Under the pieces are notes generated by a model that saw only the letters and a list, made by a program, of their open reading frames with translations, was not told the DNA's origin and searched no databases. DNA of 64,000 nucleotides, taken from Aptenodytes patagonicus. Taxonomy: Eukaryota; Chordata; Aves; Sphenisciformes; Spheniscidae. This document shows positions 9,936 to 21,736 of this stretch, in pieces. Position numbers and translations under genes: made by a program. Position 1 is the first letter of the stretch. The number at the start of each line of letters is the position of its first letter. Location of the stretch: assembly GCF_965638725.1 (NCBI RefSeq), contig NC_134950.1, forward strand, positions 26,812,932-26,876,931, given 5' to 3'.

Positions 9936-12900
9936 TCATTGGATGTGAAGCAGGAAAGGCAAAGGCAAAGTTGTGGGCATGAGTCGATGTAAATAAGCTA
10001 ACGGTCCCATTGCTGTGGGACCTAAGCCTAATGCCGCTTCATTGCACACATATTTTTGCTTTTTGTTCTACACTTGCTCACCGAGCTGCCTGTGGCCTGC
10101 TGCGGTGCAGGAATGGATGGTGACACTGGAGCAGCTCCCCTAAAGCTTACAGTAACTGCGGGTACTCCTGGTGTGCCCGGCACTATCCAGCCCGGCATTG
10201 TGCCTAGACCCAAAACCATTTCTGTCCATAGCTGATGCTATTGGTGGGGCTGAGAACTGCCAAGGGCCAGCCAGCACTGACGGGTGTGAGAAGCAGAGCA
10301 AAATGTGAAGTGCCACAGTGGTGTGGAGGAAAGGAAGGTGGCAGACTTCATTCATTGCCTTTACAGGCAACTAAATGTTGGGAACACAGTCTACTAAGTT
10401 AGGTCCTCTGAGGGGAAAAATGAAGACGTACTCTTCTACTAAATGTATACGGGGAAAGTGCTCTTTCAGACACTCTGCATTCAGTTTCTATTAAAATAAA
10501 TCTGGATTTTGTTTTTCCTGCTTTTTTTGAGCTTTTTCCCCTTTGCATTTCCCTTCCCCTCCAAGTTGATTCAGGTCCTCTCAACACGACCCGCATGCCA
10601 GAAGCTGATTTGAGGAACTACTTTTGCCTTCATATACATAAATCCAAAATGGCTAATTAAGTGTCAGCTAAAAAGCACTGCTGTTTCATATCCAATGGAA
10701 AATCTATGCCTAATTGCTCTGGGCATCACCTGGTCTAATTGTAATTGGCTGGAGAAGGATTGCAGAGCTGTTACTCAGTGATGTTTACTTCATCCTGGCT
10801 GCAAGGAGCATTCCTTTAAGATGTGATTATTGAAGCAGAGAATGGATGAGATGGGTGAAAAGCAATCACTCTGAGTTTTAATATTGCACCAGACAGTAAC
10901 AACTGAGCACTCGTGTGTTATGACAGCACCTAGCCTTATGTTTTTTCTTGTCTTGTGCTTGTGTCTCAGGCAGTTTGAGTTGCAGCAGTGTTGCCCAGTG
11001 AAGAATGCAACAGGGCTGAGCAGTCCAGGACTGCATCAGCCTCCATCAGTCTATGGGATTGTATTTGGAAATCCAAGCCTACAGTCAGCCCTATTGAGAA
11101 GGGCTCAGTTCATATGTTTCATTAATTGACCTGTTGTTTTCCCTTGTAAGTAAGTACCAGAGGCTGAAAATGCTGCACCCCTCCCCAGCTTACTTAAAAA
11201 AGTAAGGAAAAGTTTTCCCCACAGATATAGTGATTGAAATTCATGTGTGCTGATAGCATTCCCTGAGGAACAAGAGCTTTTAATCACGTGGAGGCAGACA
11301 GTGTTACGGAACGGGATCTGGAGAGTTAATTGCCCGGTTGGAAAACCAGAATAGGCTCAGAAGAGGCAGTACAAAGGAAAACACATGTGCAAGTTTCCCA
11401 AGTGCAAACGCTTCATGCCATGGTTGGGGCGACCCTTATGGATGGCTTTATAGAAGAGGTGTATTGTGTGGTTGAAGAGCTGTGTTTTCTTCGTCTGCCT
11501 TGAAGTTTATGAAGAGGATATGGAAGATGATGTCTAGCAATTCCTGATCTAACACTAACCATAAATAAACATAAAGGCTTTTCTAACTTTGGTTTATTTC
11601 TGCTATCTGAGCTTTCTACTATGATATAAGTTAAACATTTGGGTGAGATGTTAGAGCCTACAGTTCTGCTGAGATCAATCTGACCATAAATCTTTCCAGT
11701 CCTGCAGTGGACAGGTTTTGTTTTTTCACTCTTGGTGACAAATTACAGACAACTTAAAGTGAGCGAGGTGAACTCAAGGTGCAGAGCACAGTACTCCAGC
11801 CACCCACTCACCTACATGATTTCCAGCATGCTTCAAAAAAATGAGCAACTTCAGAAGTGGCGCTGAGTACGCTGACAGCAAAAGTTTTCTTGCAAACCAC
11901 TGGCCATGCTATAAACCTTCTCCAACAAAGATGTTGTTGCACTTTGTGCAGTGAGTATTAACAGCCGCTCTGTACATCCTATGCAGAGGGACACGCCACT
12001 TTGTGCTCTTGGGATTATTGCACGGCAGCAGAGCCTCGGAGCCTGCTGCGTAAGGGACAGGTGAGGTGGAGATGCAGGACTTGGGGCCAGTTCAGCTGCT
12101 GCCAAGCAGTGAAACGCAGGTGGAGGAAAATCAGGACATATTTTTGTCCAATTCTCCCCTCAGTAGATCTGAACAATTTCCATGTAAATTGATGAGAGCA
12201 TATGACTTTGGGAAATGCTCTTGGCTCTTTAAACTTGAGAGTGGGCTCAGGAGGGCCCTGAAAATCCTCACGAAAGACACAGGAATGCAATAAAGCCAAA
12301 GGGGGAAAAAAGCAAGCAGATTTCAACTGAAGAATTTCATAAAGGTCTGGTTTTTCAGGGGAAAAACAATCAATTTTACAGTGGAGGAATGTGAAATAAG
12401 TGCTAGGCTGTAATCATAGCAATAGATATTCTTTTCTGAATATCACTACTCCCTTTAATAAAGGTATGTTGTCAGTTAAAGGCTTGCTCTCCCATAACTG
12501 AGAAGGATGGGCACATGGAAAAATAAATTCTTGCCCCTGCTCAGCAGCGAAGTTGTTCAGACTTCCTACATGTGGGATAAGAATTGGTCATCTGTGGGTT
12601 TCAGGGGCTGATAGAGTAACTAGGAGATTATAAATATAAAGGAAAGCTCTAGGAGCTTGATTTTGAGCTTGTCATCGTTAATCCAGAATCTGGATAATTG
12701 AAGGCTGACTATAGACTTTCCATATGCTTTTATATAACTTGTGGTACCACTACTGAGTAGTTCTGTGAAAGTTTATTACTCTTTATCTGTTGATCAAGAA
12801 GTATTTTGCATATGTTGTTAGAAGTGTCAGCCGGTGGTGCACATTACAGGTTTGGATTTTTTTTCCTTCTGGCAAAATTTCTTCTGCCAATGAGTTATGA

Positions 12901-13620
12901 GATTGTAAAAATTTAAGGAGCAGACCCTGGGTTTGTGGCATGTACACTATATATTCATCTTTCCTAATGAACGGCGGATGGAATCAGCACTGTGCTACTC
13001 CGACTTTGTGCAGACTTTGTGTGTTCTGACGCATCTTTGCCACCATCCAGCTGGAGTAACACTGAGTTTGTAGTTGGATGTTTTTTCAAGCCCCTGTTAG
13101 TAAAGGGTTGCAGCAGAAGTGAGAGCTGATTATGCAGTTCAGGAAACTGCGTGCAGTCACTTGGAGGCTGACAGAAAAAAATAGGATTGTATATATTAGA
13201 TTGTAATTTTTTTAAAAAACAGAATAATATTCCTATTTTTAGGATAATTCCAAAATAACATTCAGATATTTTATTCCAAAGAAATGTTTTGTCCAGCAGG
13301 GGGTTAACTGCATTTTGCAGACAGAGAACATAATACATTTACAGCATTTTATGCATTAATGAAACTTATGTCATTTTTTAAACATCATTAATTTTGATAA
13401 CATTTGAATGAAAAACTGAGTGAGGTGAAATAGCATGTATTATTTTGTTTTTTTCCACTTTCCTGTTTTCATCATGTGAGAACCAAATGTGTTTATTTTA
13501 CTGGCACTATTAAGACAATCATATGATTTTGAGTAAGTCTTTTGAGGTTGTTTGCAAGTTTTTGCTCTCCTGCATGTCTGCTTCCTCCCAGCTGGGGGCT
13601 GGCTGTTGTATGGAAAGACC
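9936..13620. other. Intergenic DNA immediately upstream of GEM; no gene supported
   Basis: This stretch holds the second copy of a diverged direct repeat (10318-10502) and otherwise unique sequence. Open frames are under 125 residues and have no recognisable content. The segment 10645-10800 combines several TAATTA/TAATTG cores with few interruptions and looks like a candidate noncoding regulatory block. The AT-rich stretch 13190-13450 precedes the GEM promoter. Confidence 0.55.
10318..10502. repeat. Diverged direct repeat, copy B
   Basis: This is the partner of 9053-9218. It shares TCCTCTGAGGGGA (from 10404) and TTAAAATAAATC (10491-10502) at matching relative positions. The sequence between the shared blocks is substantially changed, so the duplication is old. 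Confidence 0.4.
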
Positions 13621-13622
13621 AA

Positions 13623-13630
13623 CCACGTCA
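13623..13630 (-). promoter_or_regulatory. GEM: CRE-like site in the GEM promoter
   Basis: The - strand reads TGACGTGG, a CRE variant with the intact TGACG half-site. It lies 35 bases upstream of the TATA box. GEM is a known CREB-responsive immediate-early gene in mammals, and a CRE close to a TATA box is the arrangement that favours CREB/CRTC activation. The site is seen directly; its function here is inferred from the family. Confidence 0.6.
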
Positions 13631-13664
13631 CGGAAAAGCCCTGTCTCTGATCAGATGGGCTTAA

Positions 13665-13670
13665 TATAAA
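13665..13670 (+). promoter_or_regulatory. GEM: GEM TATA box
   Basis: TATAAA lies within TTAATATAAACC. It places transcription initiation about 25-30 bases downstream, near 13693-13700. That fits a noncoding first exon ending at the splice donor at 13816. Confidence 0.65.
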
Positions 13671-13694
13671 CCAGGTTTGCTGAGAAAGAATTAA

Positions 13695-13815
13695 AGAGGC
13701 AGCCCCAAAGCAGGAGAGGATTTACTTCGGCTGAGCAGCTCAGCGTACCGCAGCCCACCGAGAGAGAAGGGCAGCGCGAGCAAAGGACCTGGCTGCCTGG
13801 AGGGACCTGGCAGAA
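13695..13815 (+). other. GEM: GEM exon 1 (noncoding, 5' UTR)
   Basis: This G/A-rich segment lies between the TATA box and a strong donor (AA|GTAAGG, donor at 13816). Mammalian GEM likewise has a noncoding first exon, with the ATG close to the start of exon 2. The start is predicted from TATA spacing and is accurate to perhaps 10 bases. Confidence 0.6.
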
Positions 13816-15559
13816 GTAAGGCAGCACTGGTTCAGACGCAGTCTTTTACTGTCGATGCTAGAGACCCAGACAGCTAAATGCAGTGTGGGGTATCAAAACC
13901 AGTTTGAACTTGGAACGCAATGTGCGATAGGGACTTGTTTGGCTTTGTTTAATGAAGGATGATAATTTGTTAGGGGCGAAATCGTAAAATGTTCATGTTT
14001 GCGACTGTTTAGCGTGTGACTGTTTATTGCAAGTTGTGAGTTAGGCTCTGTTGTTTGACTGAATCAGAGCTGGCTTTTCTCATCAGCAATGAAAAAACAC
14101 ATTTTAAAATTCGACTGCAGTAAATATTTCATTTTGTTTGTGAAGCAGTCTTTGCTTGGTCTGTGATTTCTAGTTAGATGTATTTCTTGCTGACAAAGTT
14201 ACTGTGACTAGGACTAGGCAAACAATCTCATTTTGCCACTAAGTACTGCACATCACAGAGAAAATATTGCGTATGCGGCAATAAGTTCAGATAGAGTGTG
14301 TTTTTTCTGTATATTTGTTCTATGTCCTGCTGTGCATTTATTCTAAGAAGTTTTCAAGCAGTTTTGTGTGAAAAGGAATAACGTTTTGTATGTGTTGTTT
14401 TGATGTGATTCTGTATTTTTTTTGTTCACCACCTATTATTCAGGTTTGAAAGTGGTGGGGTGCATTTTATGGACAGTTACCCTATTTACTAATATGGAGA
14501 AGAGGGCCGAGAAACATCAGATATATGGCAAAAAGCAAAATGTCTAAATAACTGTCACTTTGGGAACTGGAATGCATCAAAGTAACTTTCCTAAAAATGG
14601 TAGCTGTTGGCCCGTGAGAATGACATCACTGTCCTCTGCCTCCAAGCAAGGCAAAATAGAGGTTGCTGAGCAAAATGTAATTAAGAGCCATGCTTAGATA
14701 AGAAGAGCTAACCCATCTAGCCGCTTGTGCAGTAAATGAAGTTGTTGATTTAATATCTGTAAATTTATGAGCTTTTTCTCCCAGCGCTACCTCCTGTAGC
14801 AGCTAGAACCTGTACCTCCTCAGAAAAGCTGTTGGACTTGACTGTGTCCTCCCTTTTACCAGCCAAAAAGCCGCTGCCTGAAGCAGAGTCATTCTTTGTT
14901 CACCCAGCTAGAGACAAAACCCAAATCCGCCCCATCATAGCAAGATTTGCTTACATGGCTCTTTTGTCTTATCGGGATTGTCTAAGGGTGCAGCGAGTGA
15001 TGCCTTATTGCTTTCCCAAAAGTTTCAGCTCTTAACTGAGACAATGTGAAAGGTGCTGTACGCTCAGCTGCACTGGGAATTGGAGGCAACTGGGACTGGT
15101 GCCTCTGTTTGCCCCCAGTTAAGCACAAAGGATGGGCAGCAGTACCTGTAGGTGCTGTCTGTACCGTAGGCTGCCTCTCAGCAGGGATGCAGCTCCCATG
15201 TAGGACAGCTCTGGTGAACGCTGCCCCTTCCTTCTCCTCCTGGGACACAGCAATGCCTCACTCTCTCCAGGGCTGGGCTGCACCTAGCACAGCTGTGAGC
15301 TTGTAAGGGCTAAACAAAGATAGGATTTTGCATGTGAGGGTGGTATCATCCCTAGGAAAAAACCTCTGACTCACTAAATAGAAATATTTTTTGTGTACCA
15401 GCAACTACAAAAGAGTGCAGAAAGTCTCTTTTTTTTTTTTTGTTATATACTAGATCCCTATAGAAGAGCAGGACATGCTGCCTTGAAGTTAATAAGAGGT
15501 GTTAATGCGTTTCTAAATGTTTTGTGGGTAACGCTTGTGATTTCCCTATTTCTCACTAG
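13816..15559 (+). other. GEM: GEM intron 1
   Basis: The intron runs from GTAAGG to the acceptor TTTCTCACTAG. It contains no coding sequence I can support. A GATA-type site (AGATAAG, 14696-14702) and a TGACATCA element (14620-14627) are visible and may be regulatory. A short T run (about 15429-15440) precedes the acceptor region. Confidence 0.6.
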
Positions 15560-15568
15560 GGGTAAAAA

Positions 15569-15902
15569 ATGACCCTCAACAATGTTACCATGCGTCGCAC
15601 CCACAACAGCAGCTTGCAGCAGCAGCAGCAGCGATGGAGCATCCCTGCTGATGGAAGGAATCTGCTGGTCCAGAAAGACTCCAACGAGTACAACCCACAG
15701 AAGCGATACACCATCAGTCCCGATGAATACTACAGAAGGAGCTGGTCCTCGGAGTCGTCTGACTCCGTCATCTCCTCTGAGTCTGGCAGCAATTGCTACC
15801 GGGTGGTGCTGATCGGGGAGCAAAGCGTAGGCAAGTCCTCGCTAGCCAACATCTTTGCGGGGGTGCATGACAGCATCGACAGCGACTGTGAGGTGCTGGG
15901 AG
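15569..15902 (+). CDS. GEM: GEM coding exon 2 (residues 1-111)
   Basis: The exon starts at 15560 after the acceptor CACTAG. ATG is at 15569 with A at -3, leaving only nine bases of leader in this exon. It encodes the N-terminal extension, the polyglutamine run (CAG x5, 15617-15631), the serine-rich stretch and the P-loop. The donor is GTAAGT at 15903, in phase 1. The P-loop residue that is Gly in human GEM is Ser (AGC, 15824-15826). Confidence 0.96.
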
Positions 15903-18900
15903 GTAAGTCGTTATGCCCTGGGGTGTTTGTGTTTGCTTGCAATCAGCACTGCCAGTAGTAATTGGCACAGAAAATCGGAGAGGCCATTTAATCAAAAATT
16001 GAGGTAACAAACATTTGGATCTGATCATCAAAACTGATTCAACACATGCATCTGTCTTAAGAAAACAAGAAAGCAAAATAAGATGAGTAAGATACTTACT
16101 AACAATGATCAAAAGCCTCTGAAAGAGAACAATTCAGATTCCCATGTTGTTTCATTTCAAAATACCTGCTGGAAACTGCCTCATTCCTGCCTGTGATGAT
16201 GCTACACAAGAGGCTGGTTCAGCTTTCATGCTGGTCCAACATTTGTGTCACCACTGGCTCCATGGGGCTGACTCCAGCTTTCTGTGGGGGAGATGAAACA
16301 ACTGAAGGTCCTCATGGTCTACGAGAATGAAATGCTTAGAAATAGTAATCTGAGTCCTTCAATCACCTCCAAAATATTTGCCATTAGAAGTCAGCCTTTC
16401 TGTATAAACACATTACCTCAGCGTAGGCTGTATGGAGTTTGAGTAAAATATATCTCCTCCTTGTTTCATGTTACTTGCCCAGCACGGGTTCCCCCAGGGG
16501 AAAAACAGACAAAGGTCCTTCATCAGTCAGTGTAGGAAAATTCCTGTTGCCCAAATGGGGGAAAAAGGCACAAGCTGTAGGACTTTCTTTGACGCTTCCC
16601 CCTCGCTACTCTCCTCTGCTTTAGTTAGGGTTGTGAAATATTCTTTAATCCCAAAGATCAGATCATGCAGAAGGTGAAGCTGTGGCACTAAGCCCTGAGC
16701 TATATTGTGTGTGAGATGTTGATGTGGAAGGGTTGTGCTGCAACAGAAATTTGCCCTGGCTCTAAGGAGGCAGACGCTGTCACCTTTGGAGGACATGCAG
16801 TTGCTGGCTGGTTTTGCTTGTCAGTATGCAGGACTCTCCCTGTCTCTCCTGTATCCCTTCCCTCTCCTGCCTGTACTCCCTCGGTGCAATGGTGCCAGAG
16901 CTGGCACAGAGAGTTTCTGGGCTTCTCTTCCAGTCCTCAGTGAAGCACAGGCAGGACAGCTTTTTGTGTCTTCACCTCTCCGGTTAGGAGAGGTTTTACC
17001 CAGGATTTAATACAGGCCAGCATCAAGAAGGTTGGACCCACATTTTCCTTGCTTGCTCTCACAGACTGGGGGCACAGATCTTTGTGCCTTTGGGGATCTG
17101 AAGTTCCTCACTGGGCACTCGCTCTGAATGAGTTATTCAGGTGTGCTTTGCCTTCAGCTTCTACCACCAACTTTTCCTGTAAACCCACCAGCTCCCCAGC
17201 CTGGAGTATCTCTGATAGAAGGTTTCCTACTGCTACACCAGTGAACTAGAGTAGGACCCTTGGGTAAGCAGTCAGAAAAGGCAGCTGATTTGCTTTGCAT
17301 ACCCTTGTCAGACAGTTTCTTTCTCCTCCGTGAGAAGCTGTATGGTTTCCTCTTTCCTTCACACTCCCAGCAATATTGCTTGGAGTGTAGCCAAGGACAG
17401 CTCTTCTGAGGTATCAGAAACTTTCTATTGTTGTATTTCTCTCCTTTTTTAGTGTCAGCTTCGAAATAAGCATGAGATGAACTAATTGCTCGCTTTCAGT
17501 GTGTTTCATGTCCTACAGAAGTCCCTTAGAATTGACCAAGGTGCAAATCAGTGCTGAATATGACCATTTGGGTGTATTATTTTCAAGGAGTGTGATTATG
17601 TATTTGTAGCCTCTCCACGTGTAACAGAGTGGAGAAGGAGTCCTCTGGATGTTGTCCTCTGGTGTATATGGAGCTTGTTCCCATGCAGATGCTTGATCAA
17701 TTGAAGAAACTATTCTCCAAACTTTAACTTGCAAACTGGAAAATATTACAAGAGGGGATGTTTTCAGGGTAGCCAACTCACAGAGAGAATACAGCTGCTT
17801 TTATGGACTGGCTTTGCAACCGACTGTAAGATCAATCTAACTCACGAACAGAAGTGTCATGCTATTGGGCCTGCAAGGGAAACTGCTCCTTTTGATTAGC
17901 TTTGTGTTTTTAATCTCTCCATTTTAAGCTGTGTCAAGTCTGGGGTCCTTTTGATTTTATTTAAAATGTGTAATATTTTTGGCTCATTCTTTTACATGGA
18001 TGTAGATTCCTGGCTTCGAGGAAAAGGCTCTGATTACAATTTAGGGGAAAGTGCACTCCATTAATGCCCAGCAGAAGTTTTATGAGGCAAGGGTTAAGAC
18101 ACAGTCCTATCTACAAGCGTGGTTGGGACAGACCCCTTAAACACTGCAATGAGAGGGGTGGTTTGGTCAGAAGCCCAAAGCCTGGCATTTTTCATTGACT
18201 AGCCACACAAGACTAGAGATGGGTCCAAACCCCATATTGCTCATGCAAATGTCTCCAGGTTTGTGGAAAGAAAGAAGATTAGTATTTGAAGCAGAAGCTA
18301 AACTGAGATTTCACAGCAAGGGTTGATCGAAATTATGAGTGGGAAGATCTGGCTCCCCCAGATCTAAGCAGAACTTTGTCACGTGGCATTTATAATCTAG
18401 GTATGAATTTTTGTGGCCTCAGTACAAAATAACTGAACTTCTGTGGTTTGTTGATTCCTTTGCTTTTTGACATCAAAGGTAATGTGGGAAACCTTGAAAT
18501 GGGAGAGAACTAGAACGCAACAGAAGTCTCAGCCTCTCTAAAACTCACAAAACTAGCTAGACCTAGACTAGCTCTGGTCTCACAAAACCCTGTCCTCATT
18601 GCTTGGTAGGCCGTTAGCTGTATTGCTCTCAGCAGCAGTGACTGTTCACCCGTAAACTGTCCCTGCTAAAGCGAAAGCAAATATTTTCCATTACTCAGCC
18701 TTGCTGGACTCTGCTGCTCCCATGGGGCAAATGTTCAGCCTTTTTGGTTATTTCTTCCACTGGTTCTATTTTCTCTCTCCCACATAAGATAAAGGGAATA
18801 TCAGCCAAAATAATGAACATTTCATTTCCTGATCTTTCTGCCTCCTTCATATATCATGGAAAGTAAGACAACCAGTAATGAACAGAGGGCAGGTTCAGTG

Positions 18901-21736
18901 CTGATGGAAATGAGGAAAGAACTGAATGTAAGCCAACATAAAATTTGGCTCAATAACTTGAACTGTGAACAAATTATACATATTTAACTACTTGGATTTT
19001 GTAATGTACATGATGCCACAAAATAATATATTCCCAACATTTCTGCTTTTCTTTCCAGAAGACACGTATGAAAGAACCCTGATGGTGGACGGGGAAAGTG
19101 CAACCATTATACTGCTCGACATGTGGGATAATAAGGTACTTTTATTTGTTCTAGTCAAATGCCAAAAGAAAAGTGCATATGAGTGAGTGCTAATATCAAA
19201 AGTAGGTATCATTTGGGAAAGAAAGTAGGTGTTTTCCATACTTCAGCATCAGGGAAAATATAGGATTAACCCCACCCCTGCACCAAGCCAAGCATGCATA
19301 ACGGCTGTGCAGTGTGAGCCTGAGAAGCGCAAGCCTTCTTTATTTTTTTAATGATAAAACAAAACATTCAAGCCATTTTCCAGACCATGTTCATTCCAGT
19401 CTAAAGCCAGCACAATGAATTATCTGGGGCAAGTTTTGCCCTCCTTTGTAGTGAAGTATTCATACCATCACTGCATTGGAATTACTTTTAGTATAACCGT
19501 GATTCAAACCGTACCCATAACAGTTACAGCAGGAATGTATTTGTATTCTCTAATGTTATACTTTCTAAGTAAAATCTGTTCTGGCCATAATGATGTCTGA
19601 CTGTTTCATTTGAACAGCGTGAGGGAGAATGGATTCGAGACCACTGCATGCAAGTGGGAGACGCATACTTGATTGTCTACTCCATCACAGACCGGGCGAG
19701 TTTTGAGAAGGCCTCTGAACTCAGAATACAGCTCCGCAGGGCACGCCAGAAAGAAGACATCCCCATTATTTTGGTTGGCAACAAAAGTGACCTTGTCAGG
19801 TGCCGCGAAGTTTCAGTGGCAGGTAAGGAAAATTATGAGGATAAAACCGACATAAACGTTAAGAGTCGTCTAGTAGCTTCTGAATGAAATGCAGAGCTCT
19901 AGCTGAGGGAGTACACTGTGATCAGGACTGGGCAATAAAAGAGCAATAAAACAGCAGAGGACTGGAACAGAGGGCAGAGGACTGGGAGGGGTCTGCCAGG
20001 TCCTTAAGCCTCCCCTGGTAATGCTGTTACATTCAGATAATCCCTTTTGTAAATTTATTAAGTACCATCATAAAAGCAGCTTGAATTTCTTCCCTTCCAG
20101 CTCCTAGTATAAGACCACTGCAGCATGTGTTTTCTCTGGTAGCTGGATACCCTTTGGATTTCCAATACATGTTTATGCATAACGAGTTTAGCCCCCTTTA
20201 TTCTGCTGCCAAACATTATCTCTTCCTGTAACCAGTTCCCTGATGAATTAAAATTCCCTCTCACCCTTGGTTTTGCTAGTCTGGGCAGGGACTGTGCAGC
20301 CTTTCAGGAGAGGTCTCCTTGCTGCCTTGTTTTGGGATGCTAAACCAGCCCTCCCTCTGCTGAATACAAAAGAATAACTAACCTGTACTACTCTCCCAAA
20401 GCCCAGGGAGCCCTAAGCCCATAAATAGGAATAGCGAGACTGCTAGGAAAGCTGCTGCTGGCTCTCAAGGTCTGCAGTCAGTAAAACCGCTTCTTGGAGA
20501 GTCTTCCTTGAGGCTTCTTAGGTGACACAATATAACACACAGCAATGCATTAGGTGGTCTCATCTTGGCCCATCAGAAACATGGGTTCCTCTGCTCGGCA
20601 CTTTCTTCTCTCTGCAACTGTTCTGCTCTTCTATCTCCCAATTGATCTAGACTGTTTTTTTCCACTGAGGATGTGCACAGTTTCTCTGGCCCCTGTCACA
20701 GTTGCCCCAAGTGAAGAGTTTGAACTGAGGAGAACATCAGGACCCCAGGGATGCCTGTTTGCCTTCTCATTCCTCTCTGTCCCACCTGAAAAATCTTTTG
20801 AAAGGTGCATTTATATAATTTTAGTCATCCTGGTGATGAGTTCATGGCAAGCCAGAAGACAGAATAAATTGGCTTGTGTGTGAAAGACAGGTGTCAAGAT
20901 TAGCTTAGGTTCATGTAATTAAGGATAAGAACTATGATTTCAGATGTACTTCTAAAGCCATAGGCATAGTGCTGCCTTTATTTAAGGGTTTTGTACATGT
21001 GTCTGTTCACACCAAAGTTGCTACTGTTCTAAGGCCCTGGTTTACACCCATGACCCACGGAGGAGGCTGGGCTCTGCCTCCTATGGGACAAGAGCTGTGC
21101 TGTGCACATGGAGGGTGCTGTCATCACCCTTTAATGCGACTTGAGGGAGTCTGCACATAAGATGACCAGGTGGTTTTGAGTCATGGCTGACCTCTCAGCC
21201 TTCAGTGTCGCCAGCCCCAGCTCCCTTCACAGCTGACGGCAGGGACTGGGCTTTTCCTGCTGGGCAGGGAGTGTGACACAGAGCGGATGAATCATGGGCT
21301 AGCAGGCAGCATCAGGTGATTAAAGACTTATCTGTGCCTTTATTAGGCTTGAGGAATTCCCCCGGTGGCACTGGCTCCCCGCACGTGGCAGCCTGCAGCC
21401 GCTTTGCCTCCCCCCTGCTTGTGATGCCTTGTGACATATCCACCTTGCAATTTTGCAGAGGGACGAGCCTGCGCTGTCGTGTTTGACTGCAAGTTCATTG
21501 AGACCTCGGCAGCCGTGCAGCACAACGTGAAAGAGCTGTTTGAAGGCATCGTGCGGCAAGTCCGGCTCCGCAGGGACAGCAAGGAAAAGAATGAGAAGCG
21601 GCTGGCATACCAGAAACGGAGAGAGAGCATCCCCAAGAAAGCCAGGCGGTTTTGGGGCAAAATAGTTGCCAAGAACAACAAGAACATGGCCTTCAAACTC
21701 AAGTCCAAGTCTTGCCATGACCTATCGGTACTTTAA
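15569..21736 (+). CDS. GEM: GEM, RGK-family GTP-binding protein (spliced, complete)
   Basis: The coding sequence joins 15569-15902, 19059-19135, 19618-19822 and 21459-21736, giving 297 residues against 296 in human. GEM is a Ras-related GTPase of the Rad/Gem/Kir (RGK) family. It acts at the inner membrane face and in the cytosol, binds voltage-gated calcium-channel beta subunits to suppress channel activity, and inhibits Rho kinase. The N-terminal extension has a five-glutamine run (17-21) and RWSIPADGR, a probable 14-3-3 site. The P-loop is GEQSVGKS (83-90), the G3 region is the RGK-type DMWDN instead of DxxG, G4 is NKSD and G5 is ETSA. The basic C-terminus, with RRFWGKIVAKNNKNMAFKLK, is the calmodulin/lipid-binding tail. 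It ends in the conserved RGK CHDLSVL, with no CaaX box. All junctions are GT-AG and in phase. The next gene, CDH17, lies 23 kb downstream on the same strand. Confidence 0.97.
15903..19058 (+). other. GEM: GEM intron 2
   Basis: The intron is bounded by GTAAGT and TTTCTTTCCAG. No further exon, gene or recognised transposable element was found inside. Open frames of 60-91 residues around 16430-17250 have no family resemblance and no splice logic. Confidence 0.6.
19059..19135 (+). CDS. GEM: GEM coding exon 3
   Basis: This 77-base exon completes the split Glu codon after residue 111 and encodes EDTYERTLMVDGESATIILL followed by DMWDNK. It covers the switch I/II region. The DMW replaces the usual Ras DTAG, which is diagnostic of RGK proteins. 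The donor is GTACTT at 19136. Confidence 0.96.
19618..19822 (+). CDS. GEM: GEM coding exon 4
   Basis: The acceptor is TTTGAACAG and the exon is 205 bases. It encodes REGEWIRDHCMQ, then AYLIVYSITDRASFEKA, and the guanine-specificity motif VGNKSD. The donor is GTAAGG in phase 1. Intron 3 (19136-19617) upstream is short and featureless. Confidence 0.96.
19823..21458 (+). other. GEM: GEM intron 4
   Basis: The intron is bounded by GTAAGG and TTTTGCAG. No coding sequence, RNA gene or clear repeat was recognised. The 109-residue open frame at 20554-20883 resembles nothing known to me. Confidence 0.6.
21459..21736 (+). CDS. GEM: GEM coding exon 5 (terminal)
   Basis: The exon encodes GRACAVVFDCKFIETSAAVQ (with the G5 ETSA motif), the final helix with EGIVRQVRLRRDSKEKNEKR, the KRRES segment (C-terminal 14-3-3/phosphorylation region in the family), the tryptophan-containing calmodulin-binding segment, and CHDLSVL. 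TAA is at 21734-21736. Confidence 0.97.
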
